In this document: positions 46,116 to 58,700 of the stretch, piece after piece
Layout: each line of letters starts with the position of its first letter
Numbering within the stretch: position 1 is the first letter of the stretch
From: Sipunculus nudus
Taxonomy: Eukaryota > Annelida > Sipuncula > Golfingiida > Sipunculidae
NCBI GenBank assembly: GCA_026874595.1
Contig: CM049315.1
Coordinates: 60,076,889 to 60,140,888, forward strand
Length of the DNA: 64,000 nucleotides
Direction: 5' to 3'
Made by a program: the position numbers and the translations under genes
The notes under the pieces: generated by a model
Database searches by the model: none
What the model was told of the DNA's origin: nothing
What the model saw: only the letters and a program-made list of their open reading frames with translations

Positions 46116-49043
46116 AGTTTCTCTGGTGCAGAGATTGGTCTAAATCTAGAAATTGTCAAAGAAATACTAGAATCAGATATTTTATCTGGTCAGCTTTGCT
46201 TGACTAAAAGGATACATATAACCAAACTTTGTTAAATTTATACTGGGACAAAATTAATAAAAAAATGCCCAAAATTGGGACTCAAACTCTGTGTGAAAGA
46301 TAAGTGTTTAAAGTTGGTGCCCTGGAATGTTAAACAACCTCCTTTATCCCTGGAAACTTAAGTTGAAATTAATAAAACACCCTTGGACATGGTAATATTA
46401 CAGTCTGTAATCACAAATCTAGATGACTATAGGTCGAGCTCTTGCTGGAAGTTGAACAGACAGAGGGACAAACAAAACATATTGTCTGTTTTCTATCAGT
46501 TGTATGATTTTCAGAGCAGTTGCTGAGAAGTTGTGGCCTGTTGAATGACATATATCAGACAAAAGAACAAGCAATCAGACAAAGCTGACAACAAAAGACA
46601 GACAAATTGACACATTTGAGATAACATTACTAGATCACCTTATGGAGAAAGTGAAGAGAAACAAAGTGAGCTATAGTTTATGTAGGTAAGGTTAACAATT
46701 TCGGTAATATGGCCAAAAAAATGATATGTTGTAGTTTTTTCAGTGCAGCACCCCCAACTGGTCATTTTCCAAAAATAAAAAATCACTTTCAAGATATACT
46801 GTTAGACATAAGATGTATCAGTTTCAAAACAATTCCTGTAAACAAGTGCAAGCCTCTAGGGTATGCTTATGTGATATCTTGAAATAGCTTGTTTGACAAG
46901 GATGTGCAAGATTTTGCAAGACTTGCCATTGGATCACTTAGAACTCCACAGGAGATACAACATGCAAAAAACTAGACCTCTCTAGCTTCAAAACTGACAA
47001 AGAAAAAAAAACATTTTTTTTTCGAATATGATGAGTTCCCCAAAATGCCAAACCATGGTTACAGCAGATTTGAGGCAGCTCCACATCAGAAAAAGGCCAT
47101 GACATGTTGAACAAAATGAGCTATATTTATTGGTAATGATATGACTGAAGGAAAATTGAAGGAAAAGCTATTTTGTAGTTTTTAGCTCAGTTAACAAAGT
47201 CAAATGACGAATAGTTAGCGCTTTGTCCATCTTCAGTTGGAGCGTCTGTTAGGAGGGCACAAATCGTAACAGCTGGACCTAGAAAACTTCTAAGTGAAGA
47301 TCCAGGGAAGTCAATAAAGAATCTCCTTGGAAACTTGAAATTAGGTCAGTATGACCTATATCCTCCGAGCTATGGGACTTGTAAGTACCCCCCAGAATCA
47401 TCAAAAATCTGATACATAACCTCCAGTATCTTAATAATTAATGCATGGGTTGTTATGCATCTTTCCATGAATATTGACCATGACTTGTTTTGTCAGTTTC
47501 TTAAGACTGGTGGTCCCACCTGTATTTTTTCTAATTTTTACGATTTTTTCTGTTTATGAGATGTTCAAAAGACAGCTATTATGTCAGTTTCTAAGCTGTG
47601 GTTTCATCCAGTGTCCTAGAAACCCAGTGTAATTTTTTATTATGATTGGTTTCTTCAGTTCCTGAAGACTGGATGCCACCTGTATTTTTTATGAATTTTT
47701 TTTAGACTTATTTTGAGACTGCCAAATTATATTGATACTATCAGATTTGCAAACGTGGTTTCATCTTTGTCCTGAAACCTTGTGTTGTGTATTAGCGCCC
47801 CACTTGAACAAGCGGATGCCCCATATATTTTACCCTGTCCATCAGTCTGTTAGTCTTTCTGTTTGTCAGTAAAATTTGTTTCCTGATGATAACTCCAGTT
47901 TGAGTTGCATATGGATTTCAAACTTGACTTATATATGGCCCACCTCTAACACAAGTACTCTATTGATTATAGGGGTCATACGGTTAAAGTTCATGGTCCA
48001 ACATATTTAGAAGACTGTAGATGAAATTGTCAATGAAATTTGTTTCCTGAAGATAACTCCAGTTTGGATTGACATTTAGATTTCAAACTTGACTTATACA
48101 TGACCTACCAATAATGTAAGAACTCATCTGATTTTGGGGTCAAAGGTCAAGATCACAATACCCACTTCTTTAAAAAAGATTGTGGATGCATTTCAAGTCA
48201 AACTTTTCATCCCAAACCTTCAATCTTCCATGCGGTGCACCTGCCAATACAGGGTTCCTTTTGATTTTTGGGTCACTAGGTCAAAGGGCCCATTCATTGA
48301 CAAATTAGTTTATGGATGAAAATTCAAGTTTGGGTACAGGTTGGCTTCAAACTGATCTCAGGACCCATATTTAGAACTAAAGAAAAAACTTATAAAACAA
48401 TCCTTAGACAAATTCTGCTGAGTGTTGAGACCCTTAGGTGCCTAGTTTGAGGACTCAAATATTTGCACCAAAGACTCAGACTCAGAGATATTCCGAGGTA
48501 TTCTATCAAAATCATAACATTTCAGAGAAACTGCGACAAAATGCTGGCCTCCAGGCTGCCATATGTCATACAAGACCATTCAGGGAGGGGAATTAGACAA
48601 CTGATGAACAGACTGACACATCTGGAATGACAGAGGACCAGATCATGTCCATATGGGGGGGGGGGGGGGGAAGAGGGAATAAAAATGAGCTGTGGTTTGT
48701 ATAAATAGGATATTTTTTACAAAGTTATGTGAACAATAAGATTTTGAGGTTTTTCAATTACCTTGAAGCTAGATTAACCAAAATCAATAGGCTTCTGGGA
48801 CATAACAACTGTGCAAGTTTCAGAGAAATTGATTGAAAATTGTGACCTGCAGAGCAGTGCAGACAAACAAAGAATCAATCATCATGCTTGCCAAAATCAA
48901 AAGATTTCTGCAAACAACAGCAACCATGGTCCAACGCTATAAATTTATCTATGAACACCTTTCAGGGAAATGGCAAGTGGAGCGAAGTCTTTGTCCTGTG
49001 ACATCGCAACTCACTCTAAAGATGGCTGCATGTTACAGGTCTT
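46116..49043. other. Intergenic DNA with decayed element fragments
   Basis: A family C-like 5' end (TAGCTCAGTTAACAAAGTCA at about 47183) is followed by GTCC words. A 289-bp-array-like unit (TTTCCTGATGATAACTCC, GATTTCAAACTTGACTTATA) occurs at about 47880-48350. Two related segments occur at about 46540-46640 and 48590-48700. A G homopolymer lies at 48656-48670. No gene was found. Confidence 0.5.
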
Positions 49044-51762
49044 TTTAGCGAACCTGTGAGCTTGTGCGATGGCGCAGCGTCATCCGTCCGTCGTCAGCCG
49101 TCCGCCGTCCAGGGCTGGCTTCCCGCAATCCATGGCTGTAAGTCAGAAACTGTCTGAGCTAGCAGCTCCAAATTACATGTAAGAATTCGTCACATCTGAA
49201 ACTTGTTGCGATGGAGCTTATTATTGGGTTTCTGCATTAATTTAGATATTATAGAGAAAAAACTTAAAAACCTTTAAAAATCTTCTTCTATCCAGCCAAA
49301 TTGTCCAATATTTCACAGAAATGATCCCTGGAACAATCTCTCTCAAGTTTGTTCGAATGGTTCCAGTTCGGAGATTTTTGGCCGAGTTACAGGAGGTTGA
49401 ACTTAGTCATCTGTCCAAAAAAGTACACTAAAATTAAAATCTAAGAAACCGCTAGAGCTATAACAACCAAATTTTATACCAATGTTTGACACATATGTCA
49501 TATCTGATTTTGAGGTATTGGTGGCGCCACCTACATTGATGTGTTTTTTACAAGCGAAACTGTAATTTTAAACTCTTCTAGCTTATACACTGATTTATGA
49601 TGAAACTGTTCAGCTGATTGGTTTAAACTTTACAAGAATTATTCTATGCTTAGGGTTCTGCCAGTTTTATAAGAATAGATTGGGTAAATACAGTTTTAAA
49701 AAAGCATTGTAGCCAATTGACAAAGGCTTTCTGTATTTGAAAACAGATTTGACTTCATGCAGCCAAGTCAAGAGGTCACTCAGTACAAACAGGTGGGGTC
49801 CAGACATCACCATGGCAACTGACCTGGCTGGGGGGGGGGTGTCTAGACAATGTGTCCAGACGTCTAGAAACAGCGTCTGGACGTCTGGACACATGTTTAG
49901 ATGCAGAATTCCCAGATTATTGGAACTATATCTTTCAACTATTTGAAAAAACTTGGTTAGCATTTTAAGCGAATGGGTTTATCATCAGGTCACATGTGAA
50001 CTGCTGCGCCTTCATTTTTGGTTGACCTCGGACCTTTCCTTGCTGCCCAGTGTCCATTTGTGTGTCTGTTTCCACACATAAACCCACATATCTCAGAAAC
50101 CGTTTGACCGATCAGGCTAAAAAATTTTGCACAGATGAAGCCCTTTGATAGCTTTATAACATACACTGTTGCAGGTTGCGCCACCATTTTTGCACAGCAT
50201 CCATCTGTTTATCTGCCTTGGGATAATATTACTCATATTTCAGCAGTGGTTTGACTTATCCACCTAAAATTTTGCAGGTTTATACATCCTGGACAGCTTT
50301 CTCGATTTTATGACAGGTGGTGCAACCTACATTCACATTTACTCTGTAGACATCCAAGCTCATATCTTGGGAACCATTTGACAGATTATGCCAAAATTTT
50401 GCATGTGTATAGATCTTACATAGCTCTTCATCATAGGCAAAACTGGTGGTGCCACCTGCAACCACTTATGCACAGCGTCCATCTGTTCATCTGCCTTTGG
50501 ATAAAATCACTCATATCTCAGCAGTGGTTTGAGTTATCCTCCTTAAATTTTGCAGTTTTATACATCCTGTACAGGTTTCTCGATTTTATGACAGGTGTCG
50601 CCACCTACATTCACATTTACTCTGCAGACATCCAAGCTCCTATCTCGGGAACCGTTTGACCAATTAGGCCAAAATTTTGCATGTGTATAGATCTCACATA
50701 GCTCTTCATCATAGGCAAAACTGGTGGTGCCACCTGCAACCATTTATGCACAGCGTCCAACTGTTCCATCTACCTTAGGTTAAAATAACTCATATCTCAG
50801 CAGTGGTTTGACTTTTCCACTTGAAATTTTACAGGTATTTTACATCCTTGACAGCTTTTTCGATTTTATGACAGGTGGCACCACCTACATTCACATTTAC
50901 TCTGCAGACATCCAAGCTCATATCTCGGGAACCATTTGACTTATTTGGCAAAAAGTTTGCATGTGTATAGATCTCACATAGCTCTTCATCATAGGCAAAA
51001 CTGGTGGTGCCATCTGCAACCACTTATGCACAGTGTCCATCTGTTCATCTGCCGTGGGATACAATCACATATCTCAGCAGTGGTTTGACTTATCCACCTG
51101 AAATTTTGCAGGTTTATACACCATGGACAGGTTTCTCGATTTTATGACAGGTGGTGCCACCTACATTCACATTTACTCTGCAGACATCCAAGCTCATATC
51201 TCGGGAAACTGTTTGACCGATTAGGCCAAAATTTTGCATGTGTATAGATCTCACATAGCTCTTCATTATAGGCAAAACTGGTGGCGCCACCTGCAACCAC
51301 TTATGCACAGCATCCATCTCTTGATCTGCCTTGGGATAAAATTACTCATATCTCGGCAATGGTTTGACTTATCGACCTGAAATTTTGCAGGTTTATACAT
51401 CCTGGACAATTTTCTCGATTTTATGACAGGTGGCACCACCTACATTCACGTTTAAGCTGCAGACATCCATGCTAATATGCAACACACCACGCTCTATTCC
51501 CCTTGCCACTAAATCCATGCCTCACTTCACCCGTCCCACTCTGATTTATGCGGATACACATAGTGGCTTGTCGACTACACATATTCTGGTTTTAAAATTT
51601 TCTAGTCCGAAACTTGCAGGTCAGAAAGTCCATTTTGCTGAAATCATAATGACTAAGTTAGATATGCAGGACTTCGGAGGATCAATATTAAATTTTAAAA
51701 ATAAACCTCCATTCATACTCCGAAACTTTGCACAGGTTCGCATTAGGCCTGTAGGCCTTGTT
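49044..51762 (+). mobile_element. Family D element (D2) carrying a nested family A element
   Basis: The 5' end is TTAGCGAACCTGTGAGCTTG followed by GTCCGTCCGTCGTC words. A GGTGGCGCCACC box is at 49520. The 3' end is AGGTTCGCATTAGGCCTGTA then GGCCTTGTT: the inverted subterminal repeat (GCGAACCT/AGGTTCGC) and the hairpin AGGCC-tgta-GGCCT. Positions 49987-51589 inside it are family A. Confidence 0.6.
49987..51589 (+). mobile_element. Family A element (A4), 5'-truncated
   Basis: It begins abruptly at GGTCACATGTGAACTGCTGC (internal family A sequence) and contains about five repeat units of the family A core. It ends CTCTGATTTATGCGGATAC, a hairpin and CATATTCTGG. The CTGG end in place of CTAG still fits the CTRR rule of Helitron-type 3' ends. 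Confidence 0.65.
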
Positions 51763-52126
51763 TTTAAAGAGTATACAAATATGCTATACTTCATCATCCC
51801 AGGGTTGTTAAAGCTAGAATTAGCACCAAAATTTAATTACTCGGGAGGTTTTCAAAACTGATCTAGAGTCAATTTTCAAGAGCACGTTATACCATTTTTC
51901 AGATATCTTGTAAATACACTCAGAATAGAAAAAATAGCTTCGCTCAGGTAAAAGGCTTTTGTACAGTTGAAGGGTTGCATATACCTAATTTAGCAGTATT
52001 TTGTGCAAAGATGCCTGCCAAAAATGTTATTTGCCAACCCTTTCTCAAAATAGCATCTGAGAAGATAGATTTAATGGAAAAGATTTAATGAAAAAGATTT
52101 AATGGAAAAGATTTAATGAAAAAGAA

Positions 52127-54486
52127 ACAAGTGGCCAATGGGCCATGACGCTCAGCTGAATTCAAGGAATGTTGAACAATGAGCAAAATGACTGCCAGAG
52201 TGCAAACAAATCATGAATTTTGTGAAAAGTCCTTAGAAATGGGTTTCAGTGGGATTTTGGACAGATGACAACTTCATTTGAAGGTCTCATAAATAGAAAA
52301 AAATGCGTAAAAATTTGAAAAAAATACAGGGAGTGCCACCAGTCTGCAGGAACTGATGAAACACTCCTTGATCAATATATGTCCAAAGAATCATGGCTAT
52401 CAAGGCATTAGTTATTCAGATACTGGAGCTTTTGTTTGTATCAAATTTTTAATTATTCTTGGGGGTATTCATGAGCCCTATATCTCCCTGGATGTCAAGT
52501 AAGAAGATTCTAGGTAAAGCAGTTACAGTTTTCAGCATGTTAACAGATGACCACTTCATTTGAAGGTCTCATAAATAGAGAAAAAATGCCTAAAAAATTG
52601 AAAAAAATACAGGTGGCGCCACCAGTTTGCATGAACTGATGGAACACTCCATGATCAATATGCCTGCAAAGAATCTTGGGAGATCAATGCATTGGTTATT
52701 CAGAAACTGGAGTTTTGTATCAAATTTTTAATTATTCTGAGGGGTACTTACTACAATGGATATGGGTAACAGAGACCTAATTTCATGTTTTCACAGACTT
52801 TCCTAATTTCATGTTTTCACAGACTTTTCATGAACCTCCCTTGATGTCAAGTTAAAAGAATCTAGGTCCAGCGGTTACAATTTGTGCCCTGTTAACAGAT
52901 GACAGCTTCTTTGAAGCTCTCAAAAATCAAGAAAAAATGTTGTAAAAATTGAAAAAAAATACAGATGGCGCCACCAGTTTGCAGGAAATGATGGAACATC
53001 TCATGATCAATATTCATGCAAAGAATCATGGTGATCAATGCAGTGGTTATTCAGATACTTGAGCTTTTGTATCAAATTTTGCATTATTCTGGGGGGTACT
53101 TCAGAGCCCCATAGCTCCAAGGATATGGGTAACAGACCTAATTTCAGGTTTTCAAGAAGATTTTTCATGGACCTCCCTGGATATTAAGTTAGAAGATTCC
53201 AGGTCCAGTGGTTAGGATTTGTGCCCTGTTAACAGATTACAGTTTCATTGAGGTTTGAAAAAAAAAAGAAAAAAATTTGAAAAAATACAGGCAGCGCCAC
53301 CAGTCTGCAGGAAGTGATGGAACATCCCATGATCAATGTTCATGCAAAGAATCTTGGTGATCAATGCAGTGGTTATTCAGATACTTGAGCTTTTGTATCA
53401 AATTTTGCATTTTTCTGGGGGATAATTCAGAGCTCCATAGCTCTAAGGTTTTGGGTAACAGACACCTAATTTTCAGTTTCCAAGAAGACTTCATTGGCCT
53501 CTCTGCATGTCAAGAAAGAAGATTCTAGATCCAGCCGTTATGATTTGTGCCCTGTTATCAGATGACCGATTCTTTTAAGGTATCAAAAATAGAGAAAGAA
53601 AATTGTAATATATAGAAATAATACAGTTGGCGCCACCAGTCTGTAGAAACCGATGAAACACTCCATGATCAATATCCATGCAAAGAATCATTGTGATCAA
53701 TGCATTAGTTGTTCAGATATTTGAGTTTTTGTATCAAATTTTCATTATTCTGGGGGGTACTTCAGAGCCCCATAGCTTGAAGAATCTGGGTAACAGACCT
53801 AAATCCAGGTTTCCAAGGAGACTTTTCATGGGCCTCCCCGCATGTCAAGATAGGTCCAGTTGTTACGATTTGTGCCCTGTTAACAGATGACTGCATCTTT
53901 TAAGGTCTCAAAAATAGAGAAAAATCGTAAAAAATTGAAAAAAATACAGGTGGCGCCACCACTCTGCACAAACTGATGAAACATCTCATGATTTATATGT
54001 ATGCCAAAAATCATGACCATCAGTGATGTAGTTAATAAGATATTGAAGTTTTTGTATGAAATTTTTTACTATTCTGGGGGGGGGGGGGGGTACTTTTGGG
54101 CCCCATAGCTTGAAGGATATGGGTAACAGAGACCTAATTTCTGGTTAAAATGGACACTTTTCATAGGTCTCTCAGAATATCAAGAATGAAGATTCTAGGT
54201 CCAGTCTATGATTTGTGCCCTGTTAACAATGTCCACATTTTTTAAAGGTCTCAAAAATAGAGAAAACAATTCATAAAAAAATCGAAAAAATACATAGCTC
54301 GAAGGATATGGGTAACAGAGACCCGATTCCAGGTTTCCAAGGAGATTTTTCATGGACCTCTTTGGAAGTAAAGTAAGAAAATTCCAGGTCAAGCGGTTAC
54401 GATTTGTGCCCTGTTGAGATTGACGGACGGCCGGACGGACAAAGAGTGATCGCTATAGCTCAGATGACTTGCAGTCAGCTGAGCTA
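52127..54486 (-). mobile_element. Family C element (C3) with a roughly 330-bp tandem core, minus orientation
   Basis: On the - strand it starts TAGCTCAGCTGACTGCAAGT with the hairpin to CTGAGCTA at 54486, then ATAGCGATCACT and GTCCGTCCGGCCGTCCG. It ends TTCAGCTGAGC, the hairpin TGGCCCATTGGCCA and CTTGTT near 52127. The core has about six units, each with a GAAAAAAATACAG box next to GGTGGCGCCACC (perfect at 52612 and 53949, variants at 52328, 52964, 53288 and 53625). Confidence 0.7.
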
Positions 54487-54644
54487 AAAACACTGCAAGA
54501 GAGTTCAAGACATCTACATAATATATCCAAGCAAAATGTCATTTTATGTCAAAAGACTGGACTAATATTGCAGAAAGGGGATTGGGGGGGGGGGGGATTG
54601 TAAACTACTACTGAAAATAAAAACAAGATATTGATAAAAATTAG

Positions 54645-54650
54645 TTTATT
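54645..54650 (-). terminator. Candidate polyadenylation signal of cyclin A
   Basis: TTTATT on the + strand reads AATAAA on the - strand, about 1.05 kb after the cyclin A stop. If it is used, the mRNA ends less than 160 bp from the C3 element. Confidence 0.45.
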
Positions 54651-55703
54651 ATGACTTCAACTAAAATGATGACATCACAAACATACAGGACCTAAAACTA
54701 CTTCCATGCAAACCAGTTGTCCCTAGCTGGAACAGCCTCAATGGTAATCTGACGAGGTTAACGACGCAATAAATATGGCAGTGATAACCAGAAAACCCCA
54801 TCAGGTTACAATTCCTAATGCCTTTTGATACTTTCACACATTTTACAAAAAGAGTACACAATTGTTAAATTTAAAAATTTTGAAATGATATGATGAAGTC
54901 AACTGAAATGATTACCATGTAAAATGAAATACTGCCTCAGGCAGCAGATTAAGAATTCATTTAGTTACATTTTAACAAGGATTGAGGACTTAATAAATTT
55001 AGAAATAGATATTTCAATTTGTGATATCAACAGACAAACATACAAGTGGACAGGAGGCTGAACCAAATGTGACACCCTTAAACTGTACAAATGTATCTAT
55101 ACAGTCTTCAACTTCCAATGCTGCCTATACGTATCCCAGCATGCGGTTAATATGTATTTACAATGTGAGAACATGCACTTGTGCGAATTACATTTCATGA
55201 CAATGATACTTAACTAACCAGCTGTTTATTTCAAACTTCATAAAACATTCACACCCTTGCCTCTCACACAAAAATACCTGTCCTATGCCCTCCTGTTTAA
55301 GGCTAGATCTCACAAAAATATTCCTAATTCAGTCAATGTCTGTCACAGGCAATGAAGACTTGGTATATTGCAGCCAAGTGCAAAGCACCCAATCTTTAAC
55401 ATGGAAGATAATTTGACGAGACTATCACACAGATTCACTAAAGACCTGAAGATTGTATACATTAAAAGTTCGCACCAGGTAAAGAAGTTGTTATAAAAAT
55501 AAACTATTTCTCCTCTTGGTGTTAAATAAATTAGAGATAAAACAATTTATACAAGACTTTTACATATCAACAGAATTCAACCAGCAATCCAACAACTGTA
55601 TGACCAGCGCCTCCCTAGGTTAACTTGGTACCATGTGACCCAATCAGCGGAGGCCGCCCAACCGGAGTATTACAAAACACCAGACATAACCATGGTGTCG
55701 TTG
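54651..55703 (-). other. Probable cyclin A 3' UTR
   Basis: Unique AT-rich sequence between the stop codon and the candidate AATAAA. No large repeat is present, in contrast with the DNA just downstream, which fits a transcribed and retained region. The extent is inferred. Confidence 0.45.
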
Positions 55704-55752
55704 TCAGTGCAGGCCTGATGTGGGTGGACACAATAACGCCACTTGGTGGTAT
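55704..55752 (-). CDS. CCNA2: Cyclin A exon 9, C-terminus and stop
   Basis: Follows the acceptor TTCCTTCCAG. It completes the Lys codon and codes [15 protein letters not shown] then TGA. KYHxVxLLxPP matches the C-terminus of cyclin A in animals. It was found only by joining frames across a 1.6-kb intron. Confidence 0.9.
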
Positions 55753-58700
55753 CTGGAAGGAAAACAAAACCATTTAATCCAGTATGAAATATTCAACTAA
55801 AAAAAATCATTCAATCCAATGCTGAAACTTAACCAAAATTCATTAGTGAAAGCTGCACATTGATTTGCAGCTAAGTATTAATATTGGCACATTCGTTTTA
55901 GAGCTGCATACAGTAATGCCCAGACTTAATGGGACATAATCAGGATCAATATTATGTCTATTTTTTCACACTATCAGTTCAGTTTTGCTTTATGCAAAGG
56001 TTTCCTAGTAGAACCATCCCAGCACACATTTCCTCACATACGACATTTCAACACCTTGTTATGACCATGCATGTTGGTAAACAGCCAATGTGAGTCTGTT
56101 TACTATAACAAGGCTGCGTGACAAGAGGTCTGGTTAATAGGGGCAACACGCATTGTTTCAGCTTGTAGAAACATGTATTATATTTTTTTGGCCAAGTCAG
56201 TCAGGGCATCTCCTGACTAACATGTTGAGGCTCCGTGCTGCACATGACCCCATGCACTGTGATTATGTTGACACCTGCAAACACGCCTGGTGCACGGTTT
56301 TCAACACTCATTTACAGGATGAGCAAACATTTTCAAGGCAATGTTTTGGCAGGTACATATTTATTTTAAAGGCACGAAACTATTTTTTGTGTTAATTCAA
56401 CATGCTTTATAGGTGATTGGTCCCCTGTAAATGTCAAGTCCCACTAGGCAAAAGCTTTAGAAACTAGAAAACTTATCTGGGAGTTAAAAAAAAATTTCTA
56501 GCTATACTTCACTGGGCCATCCACTTATGTTTGTGGCCCAAATATCCCAAATCATTCTAGAATGCCATCAACATGCTCAGTGCCAGAAAGGCCCTTCTCT
56601 CACTTAAGATATTATCCATGTAGGTTTTGTTCACACATCAGTATTGGTTGAAGAGTGCTGGCTCTTTCCATTATACATGGATCCCCCCTAAACGAAGCAA
56701 ATCCAATTTAGGCATAAGATTTGGTTCTCAGGCACCTTTTTTCAGAAATCAGTGCGTAAGGGCGACTTTATTTTTAACTTTTTTGATGTTCTGATAAAAA
56801 TGTTATATGATCAGGGAAAATCATGGTAACAATTGTTTTGCTAAATTGTTAAAAGTATACATTACAAAGCAAATCTCTAAATTGTATTCATCTTCTTGAA
56901 AGAAATGCCCGAGTTGCTGGAGCTCGTAATTGGCAAGTTTCTACTAAAAATCAAATTTTTTTTGTTGCAGGGGGTTAAAATTGACACGCATGGTGCCTGA
57001 GAACCCTCCCTTTTTTTTGGCCTATCTTAATTCCCTTCCCATACATGGGTTCCTGCATGGGACCATCATGGGGACTTTAACTCTTGCAGAGGTTTATTTT
57101 TTGGGGCTGCATGCAGAAGCTGCATGCCTTATATCAATTGCAGGTATGTGCCCTTATCTTTCGAAAAGATGAAAGAGCTGACAAACTAAGCCTGCACGAG
57201 AGAAAATATGATGAGTCTTCACGTTACGGGCAGGGGGCCAATTTTAGGGGCAGAGTTGCAGAAGACAGCCACCATTAAAGTACAGCTGGTGTGAAAATAT
57301 GCAAATAAGGTTAAACATGAAGGTCACCAGGCTTCCTACTTACTTGGCTTGCTTATACTTTTCCCTGATCGCTTGCTGGGGGTGACTGGGTGCATTAGAG
57401 AAGGTGTTCATGAGATGATGGAGGCATTCCTTAAAGTCTGACGTACTGTAACCAGTCGTTTCTTCCAATATCCTTGGCTGCATAAGAAAACATGCAACTT
57501 AGTGCTACAGACAGATCAATAATTTGACAAACAATATCATATATGCTGTCCTAGTATTAATTTTAGTTTTAAAAGTTTAAAGTAAAAAGTATGGTTAAAA
57601 AAAATAAATCAGTTATTACTTAAAAGGATTTTATGGTTTGATGCATAATATTCTGTAAAAACAACTGAATCATGATAAAAAAAAACATTTCAATTACACA
57701 TGGCTCCTCATGGTGGTGCTTCACGGAATACAATCCTGTCTAATGAAAGGATTACAGGAATTAGAATGCAACTGCTGCTTTAGAAGTACTTTTGAATAGA
57801 AAGCTCTGCTACACCTACCCATGGTTCATTTCCTAAAGTGTGGTTGGCTAGACAGACTGCTGCTGCTGCTGTTACACTGGGTATGTGCTGCAGGTAAGTC
57901 TCAGCATCTACTAAGCTCAGCTCTGCCAAGTACTGAAAAAAAAAACAAAGAAAAAATACACCTTTGCTGCTTTAAATGATCATCAACAAATTAAACTGTC
58001 CATCTGTATGAATTTACAGAATAAGCATGTTCCTCACACACACAAATATATATTTATATGGAATCAATTTAAATGCCACTGAAGTCCTGATGACCAGGTT
58101 ATACACCCAAGTATTCCTTAGATTTAAATAATAACTTTCAAGGTCCTATTTGAAAAAAATATTTTGATGGGTTTTCATGACTGATCAGGAAGACGCAGTG
58201 GTATGGGTTTTCAGCATTGTGTTAGTTTAACAGTTCATTTGGCGACTATTCGAGTTTAACAGTTCATTTGGAGACTATTCGACTAAAATTAAATATATTA
58301 AATTTTTTGTTAAGGCCCTGTAGACAAAATTAAGTTGTTTATCAATCTGGCCGGTGTCATTTAGGTTTCTCATTCACTAGCAATCCTGGTTCTGGTTTAC
58401 TCTGTAATTGTTCATCAGTCTTGTGGAGTTTTTGCTTTAATTAAACAAATAAATTACATAATGGAGAGTAAAAATAGCCGAATATTTAGTTTGAATAGAT
58501 ATGAAGAAGAGTGATAACCTGGGTATGTTTTTTTAATAGATATTTAAATGATTTCATAAAGCACTAACCGAATTATTGTGTTGATTATTTTTGTTTGTGA
58601 TACGCCTTGTAGCCTTCTACACCATCAACACTTACCATAGCTAGGGATTGTGTTCTCTCATCAGCTTCTATGGTTTTGAGGAACTTTTCACAGAAACAGT

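Noticed and set aside
45354-46235. Several + strand frames rich in Phe, Pro, Ser and Val
   Set aside because: Products of the 34-bp minisatellite.
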